Shown piece after piece: positions 59,022 to 64,000 of a DNA stretch of 64,000 nt. Position numbers and translations under genes: made by a program. Source of the stretch: Candidatus Pelagibacter communis (GTDB lineage Bacteria > Pseudomonadota > Alphaproteobacteria > Pelagibacterales > Pelagibacteraceae); NCBI RefSeq assembly GCF_001179985.1, contig NZ_CVSI01000058.1, positions 62,001 to 126,000 on the forward strand. Direction: 5' to 3'. Numbering within the stretch: the first letter of the stretch is position 1; each line of letters opens with the position of its first letter. The notes below the pieces were generated by a model. The model did no database searches. It saw only the letters and a program-made list of their open reading frames with translations, and had not been told where the DNA came from.

Positions 59022-59794
59022 TGTCCATAAAATTTATAATTTTGGGGTGTGGTAGTTCATTAGGAGTTCCTAGAATTGATGGTTTTTTTGGTAATTGTGA
59101 TCCAAAAAATAAAAAAAATTATAGAACTAGATGCTGTGCATTAATAAAATCTAAAAATAAAAATGTTTTGATTGATACATCGCCTGATTTGAAACAGCAA
59201 CTAATCAAGAATAAAATTAATAATATTGATAAAGTTTTTTATACTCATCATCATGCTGATCAAACTCATGGTATAAATGAACTACGTTTTTTTTATTTAA
59301 AGAATAGAAAAAAGATTGATATATATACCAATAATTTAACGAAAAAGTATTTACTCAATTCATTTGGATATTGTTTTAAAAAAAATAGAGAATATCCACC
59401 TATATTACAGAATAATTCTTTAAAAAAAAAACATTCATATAAAGATAATGGAAAGATTATTAGCCTCAAATCTATAAAGGTCGAACATGGAAATATTGAC
59501 AGTATATGTTATGTAATTAACAATAAGTTAGCTTACGCTAGTGATGTAAGTAAAATACATAAAAAAGATTTAAAATCACTTAATAATTTAAAATATTTAG
59601 TAATTGATTGTCTTCAATATAATTATCATCCATCACATTATTGTTTAACAGATATTCTTTTATTAATTAAAAACATAAAGCCAAAAAAAACAATTTTAAC
59701 AAATTTAGCTAGCTCTATTGACTACAACCAAATTAAAAAAAAGTTACCTAAAAATGTTATACCAGCTTATGATGGTTTAACTTTAAATATTTAG
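59021..59794 (+). CDS. MBL-fold metallohydrolase, PhnP-like
   Basis: 257 residues, metallo-beta-lactamase fold. N terminus ILGCGSSLGVPRIDGFFGNCD and TRCCALI match PhnP-type hydrolases; metal motif FYTHHHADQTHGI (HxHxDH type), VEHGNI, and ASDVSKI with later His ligands. PhnP hydrolyses cyclic ribose phosphates in phosphonate pathways, but this family sits next to tatD in many alphaproteobacteria with no phosphonate genes, so its substrate is uncertain. It overlaps the facing peroxidase gene by 12 bases. Confidence 0.85.
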   Translation: MSIKFIILGCGSSLGVPRIDGFFGNCDPKNKKNYRTRCCALIKSKNKNVLIDTSPDLKQQLIKNKINNIDKVFYTHHHADQTHGINELRFFYLKNRKKIDIYTNNLTKKYLLNSFGYCFKKNREYPPILQNNSLKKKHSYKDNGKIISLKSIKVEHGNIDSICYVINNKLAYASDVSKIHKKDLKSLNNLKYLVIDCLQYNYHPSHYCLTDILLLIKNIKPKKTILTNLASSIDYNQIKKKLPKNVIPAYDGLTLNI

Positions 59795-60349
59795 CAAAGT
59801 TTCTATTTTAGAAATAATTTTATTTGAAGTAGGGTTTGTAAAAGATGAAAATGTATCCTCAATTTTTCCTTCATTATTAATTAAAATTTTATGAAAATTC
59901 CACTTAGGTATTGCTGATTTTCCATGATTTTCTTTTGCCCATTTAAATATATCATGTGCACTATCACCTTTAACATCATAAATAGATGTAATTGGAAAAG
60001 TGATGTTAAAATTCACCTCACAAAATTCTTTTACCTCTTTTTCTGTTTTTTTTTCTTGATTAAATGAATTCGATGGAACAGCTAAAACTAATAGACCTTT
60101 ATTCTGATATTTCTCCCAAATATTTTGCATATCATTATATTGTTTTGTAAAACCACAATAACTTGCAGTGTTTACCAATAATATTGCTTTTTTATTTTTA
60201 TATTCATTTAAATCAATTAATTTTCCATTAACAAGTTCAACAGAAAAATCAAAAAAAACCTTTTCATAATTTGCTAAGGTTTTTGTAGAAAAAAAAGAGA
60301 TCATTAAGAATACAATTGCTAATAATTTAGTAAAATTTGAAAATTTCAT
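59783..60349 (-). CDS. Periplasmic glutathione peroxidase-like protein
   Basis: Thiol peroxidase of the GPx family. 188 residues: a signal peptide (about 1-26, LLAIVFLMISFFSTKTLA) followed by the GPx domain with catalytic Cys in NTASYCGFTKQY, LAVPSNSFNQEKKTE, and WNFHKILINNEG. Cys rather than Sec. The signal peptide suggests it protects the periplasm or membrane. nhaA lies directly upstream on the same strand (four-base overlap). Confidence 0.93.
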   Translation of the reverse strand: MKFSNFTKLLAIVFLMISFFSTKTLANYEKVFFDFSVELVNGKLIDLNEYKNKKAILLVNTASYCGFTKQYNDMQNIWEKYQNKGLLVLAVPSNSFNQEKKTEKEVKEFCEVNFNITFPITSIYDVKGDSAHDIFKWAKENHGKSAIPKWNFHKILINNEGKIEDTFSSFTNPTSNKIISKIETLLNI

Positions 60350-61518
60350 TTCTTTGGAGATAATAATATAAGAAAATATCCAAATAATGTTGATAATAAT
60401 GACCCACCTAAAACTCCGATTTTAACACCGTCCATATAACTCATGTTATCTATAAATGCTAAATTACCTACGAATAAACTCATAGTAAATCCGATACCAG
60501 TTAAAACTCCTACACCATAAAAATTAATCCAATTAGCTTTCGATGGCATTTGTGCTAATTTAAATTTAATTGAAAGGTATGAAAAAATAAAAACACCAAA
60601 TTGTTTTCCTAAAAATAATCCTAATAATATACCTAATGGAACTTTTGACATGAAGGATGATAAAGACAATCCTTCCAAAGAAACACCTGCATTGGCAAAA
60701 GCAAACAACGGCATTATACCAAATGCAACATAGGGGCTTATTGCGTGCTCAATTTTGATTAATAATGAGAATTCTTTTGGTTTTTTTCTATGAGGAATTG
60801 TTGTTGCTAATAAAACACCAGCTATTGTTGCATGGATACCTGATTGGTGAGTAAAATCCCACATTACAATACCGATCAAAAGGTAAAGTATAAAGTTTTT
60901 AACGTTAAATTTATTTAAAATTAATAATAATATGAAAGCTACAACAATTAATCCTAAATAATGAATTTTTAAATCACCTGTATAGAAAAAAGCAATTATA
61001 ATGATTGCTCCTAAGTCATCAATTATTGCTAAAGCTGTCAAAAAAACTTTTAGTGATATAGGAACTCTTGATCCTAATAAAGACAAAACTCCTAAAGAAA
61101 AAGCAATATCTGTAGCTGATGGTATTGCCCATCCTCTTAATGTCTCCGTATCACCATAATTTATAAAAATATAAACTAGTGCGGGTACAACCATACCTCC
61201 AATTGCACCCATTATTGGAAGCATTGCTTGTTTAAAATTAGATAGCTCTCCTTCAATAAACTCTCTTTTAATTTCTAGTGTAACAAAAAAGAAGAATATC
61301 GCCATTAAGGCATCATTAATCCAATGCAGAACAGATAATTTTATTCCAAAATCATTTATTCCAATAAATAAATATTTATTTAAGGTTTCAAAATAAACGT
61401 TGGATAAATCTGAGTTACTTACTATTAAAGCTAATATTGCACTTATTAATAAAACTAAACCACTTGCAGCCTCTAATTTGAAAAACCACTTAAACGGACT
61501 TGATAAGTATCTTAACAT
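60346..61518 (-). CDS. nhaA: Na+/H+ antiporter NhaA
   Basis: Inner-membrane sodium/proton exchanger for pH and salt balance. 390 residues, about twelve hydrophobic segments. The ion-binding Asp pair is in LTALAIIDDLGAIIII (about 158-159), IPSATDIAFSLGVLSLLG, HATIAGVLLATTIP, and GIGFTMSLFVGNLAF. Full length. It is in an operon with the zinc-ribbon gene (upstream) and the peroxidase gene (downstream). Confidence 0.96.
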   Translation of the reverse strand: MLRYLSSPFKWFFKLEAASGLVLLISAILALIVSNSDLSNVYFETLNKYLFIGINDFGIKLSVLHWINDALMAIFFFFVTLEIKREFIEGELSNFKQAMLPIMGAIGGMVVPALVYIFINYGDTETLRGWAIPSATDIAFSLGVLSLLGSRVPISLKVFLTALAIIDDLGAIIIIAFFYTGDLKIHYLGLIVVAFILLLILNKFNVKNFILYLLIGIVMWDFTHQSGIHATIAGVLLATTIPHRKKPKEFSLLIKIEHAISPYVAFGIMPLFAFANAGVSLEGLSLSSFMSKVPLGILLGLFLGKQFGVFIFSYLSIKFKLAQMPSKANWINFYGVGVLTGIGFTMSLFVGNLAFIDNMSYMDGVKIGVLGGSLLSTLFGYFLILLSPKK

Positions 61519-61520
61519 TT

Positions 61521-61985
61521 TTAATTAATTAAATTTATTGTAAATAATTTTATATCTATCAAACTTTGATATAAATTGTCTAAATAAAAGCTGATATTTG
61601 GAATAATATAGCTCAAGGGAACCTTGAAGGTATCTATTAAGATAACAATAGCTATTATCGTTATTAAGGAAACCAAAAACAGCTTAGAAAAATTTTTACT
61701 TTTTTCTATCTTTATTGCTGGTAAATATTTCTTATTTCCTTTTGTTTTATCTATTTTTGGTTTTATGGTTTCTTTATTCTGCTTAACCTGAATAAATTCT
61801 ATGTTTTTCTCTTTGTTAATTGTTGTATCCGATGTCGCAACTTCTCGTTTGTTTTCAATGATTTTTGTTGGTTTAAAAAACCATGTATGATTACATACTC
61901 CACATTTTACCAAGCGACCTTCTTTAGGTATTAATTTATCATCAATATTAAAACTTTTTTGATCACAGGGACAAACAATAATCAT
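61521..61985 (-). CDS. MJ0042-type zinc-ribbon membrane protein
   Basis: 154 residues. An N-terminal zinc ribbon with CPC (residues 5-7) and CGVC (28-31) within IVCPCDQKSFNID and LVKCGVCNHTWFFKP, a Lys-rich linker, and a single membrane helix (about 105-125). It is a common alphaproteobacterial small protein of unknown role, sometimes placed near ftsEX. Here it lies upstream of nhaA with a two-base gap. Confidence 0.83.
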   Translation of the reverse strand: MIIVCPCDQKSFNIDDKLIPKEGRLVKCGVCNHTWFFKPTKIIENKREVATSDTTINKEKNIEFIQVKQNKETIKPKIDKTKGNKKYLPAIKIEKSKNFSKLFLVSLITIIAIVILIDTFKVPLSYIIPNISFYLDNLYQSLIDIKLFTINLIN

Positions 61986-62080
61986 AATTTCTTATATATC
62001 AGATTCTATTTAAAATACTTTTATTTTTGATCTCTTTATACTTTAAAAATTAGCTTATCTACTGTAATAGTATTCAAATT

Positions 62081-62157
<77 letters not shown>

Positions 62158-62160
62158 TTT

Positions 62161-62448
62161 ATGACAAAGAAAAAAGCAAAAATATATAAACCTACCAAAA
62201 CATCAATGCAATCGGGTATTGGCAAAACTAAAAGGTGGATACTTGAATATATTGACGATTCGATATCTATTAACCCTTTAATGGGTTGGGAAAGCTCAAC
62301 AAATACTCTATCTGAATTAAAACTTTTTTTTGATACTAAAGATCAAGCAATAGAATATGCTAATAAAAATAAAATTGAATTTGTTTTAATTGAAAATAAT
62401 CAAAGATCTTTTGTTAAAAAATCGTATACTGACAATTTTTTAGAATAA
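62161..62448 (+). CDS. Complex I accessory subunit NDUFS4-like
   Basis: 95 residues of the ETC_C1_NDUFS4 family, an accessory subunit of NADH dehydrogenase shared by alphaproteobacteria and mitochondria. Visible: AKIYKPTKTSMQSG near the N terminus, RWILEYIDD, NPLMGWESSTNT, LFFDTKDQAIEYANKNKIEF. The WESS/T and D-Q-AI-YA-K pattern is typical. It abuts sbmA (no gap). Confidence 0.9.
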   Translation: MTKKKAKIYKPTKTSMQSGIGKTKRWILEYIDDSISINPLMGWESSTNTLSELKLFFDTKDQAIEYANKNKIEFVLIENNQRSFVKKSYTDNFLE

Positions 62449-63438
62449 ATGTTTAAATTTTTTACAAATAAAAGGTGGTATCCTTGGAGCATATTTGGTT
62501 CATTAATAATATTAGTTTCTACATGGTACCAAGTTCAACTTGACGTAATGATTAATGAATGGTTCGGTGAATTTTATGATACTTTACAAAAGGCCTTAAC
62601 AACCCCTAACTCAGTATCAGAGAAAGAGTTTATATCTTATCTTTTAACATTTGCTAAAATTGCTGGTGTGTGGATGGTTATTTCTGTCGCTACAGATTAT
62701 TTTACTAGTCATTGGACGTTTAGATGGAGAACAGCAATGGCTGATTATTACCATGAAAATTGGTATAAAGCTCGTTTAACAGAAGGGGCTTCACAGAGAG
62801 TTCAAGAAGATACTTTAAAATTTGCGAGGATTATGGAAGGTTTGGGTGTGGAGCTTCTAAGAAGCTTAATGACACTCGTTGCGTTTTTACCAATATTGTG
62901 GGGATTATCAAAACAAATTACCATGTTACCTTTTTTTGGTGAAGTTAATCATGCTTTAGTTTGGGTTGCTATAGTATCAGCCTTAGGTGGAACGTTATTA
63001 CTAGCTGCTGTTGGATTTAAATTACCTGGAATTGAATATGATATTCAAAAAGAAGAGGCAGCTTATAGAAAAGAACTAGTATTAGGAGAAGATAATATAA
63101 ATAATGCAGGATCAAGTAGTGTAAATTTTTTGTATGGAAACGTTCGTAAAATTCATTTTAAAATGTACTTTCACTATTTATATTTTAATGCAGTTAAATG
63201 GAGTTATTTGCAAGGTATGGTAATTGTACCATATGTAGCTTTAGCCCCAACAATAGTCACAGGAGCTATCACGTTAGGATTTGTTCAACAAATTGCAAGA
63301 GCTTTTAACAAGGTAGAAAACTCATTACAATATTTAGTAAGGAGTTGGCCAATAATAGTAGAGTTAATTTCTGTTCAAAGAAGATTGTCAGAATTTGAAA
63401 CTAAATTAAATAATGTGCCTGATGAAGTAAAAGCTTAA
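62449..63438 (+). CDS. SbmA/BacA-family peptide transporter, short form
   Basis: Proton-driven inner-membrane importer of peptides and, in BacA, long-chain fatty-acid related functions. 329 residues. Matches the SbmA_BacA core throughout: RWYPWSIFGSLIILVSTWYQ, HWTFRWRTAMADYYHENWYK, EGASQRVQEDTLKFARIME, GFKLPGIEYDIQKEEAAYRKEL, YLYFNAVKWSYLQ. Compared with E. coli SbmA (about 406 residues) the first 75-80 residues, holding the first membrane segments, are missing, and the upstream bases are occupied by another gene, so it is not an annotation error. Its stop overlaps the glpX start. Confidence 0.88.
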   Translation: MFKFFTNKRWYPWSIFGSLIILVSTWYQVQLDVMINEWFGEFYDTLQKALTTPNSVSEKEFISYLLTFAKIAGVWMVISVATDYFTSHWTFRWRTAMADYYHENWYKARLTEGASQRVQEDTLKFARIMEGLGVELLRSLMTLVAFLPILWGLSKQITMLPFFGEVNHALVWVAIVSALGGTLLLAAVGFKLPGIEYDIQKEEAAYRKELVLGEDNINNAGSSSVNFLYGNVRKIHFKMYFHYLYFNAVKWSYLQGMVIVPYVALAPTIVTGAITLGFVQQIARAFNKVENSLQYLVRSWPIIVELISVQRRLSEFETKLNNVPDEVKA

Positions 63439-64000
63439 TGGACATTGAAGAAAAATTTTTAAAAGAATTTGTTAAAGTTACACAACAAGCATCAATAGCA
63501 ACACTTCCCAAAATTGGAAAAAAGAACAAAAATGAAGTGGACAAACTTGCAACAGATGCCATGAGAAAAGTTTTAAACAATATTGAAATGAAGGGAAGAG
63601 TTGTAATAGGAGAGGGAGAAATAGATGAAGCCCCAATGTTATATATTGGTGAAATTTTAGGAAATAATGACTTTCCAGAAATAGACATCGCTGTTGACCC
63701 CTTAGAGGGTACAAATTTTGCTGCTAATAATTTACCCGGGGCTTTGTCAGTTATTGCCGCTTCATACAAAAATAATTTATTAAATGCTCCAGAAACTTAT
63801 ATGAATAAAATAGCTTACGGATCTGATATAGAAAAAGGGGTTATTGATTTAGACTATGATTTTTCAAAAAATATAAAAAATTTGGCTGATTTTAAAAATA
63901 AAAAACTTGAGGACATAACTATATGTATTTTAGACAGATCTAGGCATAAAGATATTATTGAAGAAGCTGAAAAATTAAAACTAAAAACTAAATTAATTTC
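63438..64000 (+). CDS. glpX: Class II fructose-1,6-bisphosphatase GlpX, 5' part
   Basis: Gluconeogenic enzyme dephosphorylating fructose-1,6-bisphosphate. The frame opens at the ATG at 63438 (overlapping the previous stop by one base) and runs off the window end: 187 codons visible. Motifs: LATDAMRKVLNN, metal-site GEGEIDEAPM (residues 58-67), and DIAVDPLEGTN (83-93), the family phosphatase signature. The 3' half with the remaining sugar-phosphate site lies outside. Confidence 0.94.
   Translation, partial: MDIEEKFLKEFVKVTQQASIATLPKIGKKNKNEVDKLATDAMRKVLNNIEMKGRVVIGEGEIDEAPMLYIGEILGNNDFPEIDIAVDPLEGTNFAANNLPGALSVIAASYKNNLLNAPETYMNKIAYGSDIEKGVIDLDYDFSKNIKNLADFKNKKLEDITICILDRSRHKDIIEEAEKLKLKTKLI

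Noticed and set aside
63401-63769. 122-codon minus-strand open frame
   Set aside because: It lies opposite the start of glpX and the end of the SbmA/BacA gene, both with strong motifs.

Overview
The window is a strongly A+T-rich, very compact bacterial chromosome segment. Gene content, gene order and streamlining all point to an alphaproteobacterium of the SAR11 clade (Candidatus Pelagibacter or a close relative). The evidence is ntrYX-trkAH, the four-gene general amino-acid ABC transporter headed by a yhdW/aapJ-type binding protein, a PraR/PhrR-like regulator, argS-nagZ-scpAB-tatABC-serS-yajC-secDF, gyrA-coaD-ppi-tgt, mltB-rlpA-dacC-tmk-holB-metG-tatD, an NDUFS4-type complex I subunit and a DUF6552 microprotein. 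No gene-free stretch exceeds 300 bases. I see no phage, insertion sequence, CRISPR array or rRNA gene.

Layout: 1-5171 ntrY (3' part)-ntrX-trkA-trkH, then tRNA-Arg. 5276-9704 amino-acid uptake: aapJ with a palindrome-rich leader, a strong terminator, then aapQMP. 9854-10428 a PraR-like regulator facing tRNA-Asn and tRNA-Cys. 10547-16085 valS-ilvD-manC. 16090-23292 phosphate: phoR, pstS, pstCAB, phoU, phoB, with Pho-box-like repeats before pstS and before pstC and a terminator between them. 23289-26603 zinc: DUF6552, zur, znuB and znuC on the minus strand and znuA divergent, with two Zur-type palindromes between. 26610-36069 xth and erpA (minus), then dgt-argS-86 aa protein-nagZ-scpA-scpB-tatA-tatB-tatC-serS-yajC. 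36079-42024 secDF facing a PuuD-like gene and uvrA. 42099-47378 ssb, gyrA, coaD, a periplasmic cyclophilin, tgt and tRNA-Lys. 47392-51346 M48 peptidase, DUF502, recG, sdhE and tRNA-Ser. 51452-59794 rarD, then a cell-wall and DNA-replication run ending with tatD and an MBL hydrolase. 59783-61985 periplasmic glutathione peroxidase, nhaA and a zinc-ribbon protein (minus). 62081-64000 tRNA-Pro, NDUFS4, a short SbmA/BacA and the 5' part of glpX.

Functionally this is a housekeeping region with three nutrient modules (amino acids, phosphate, zinc). The two clear intrinsic terminators in the window both sit directly after binding-protein genes. Three of five convergent gene pairs end on one shared TTAA that serves as both stop codons.

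The most notable oddities are a tRNA-guanine transglycosylase lacking all three zinc-binding cysteines, an SbmA/BacA without its usual N-terminal region, and the palindromic aapJ leader. I found no clearly new multi-gene system. The best leads are these molecular oddities and the regulatory architecture. All functions are inferred from sequence recognition by eye; no searches were run.
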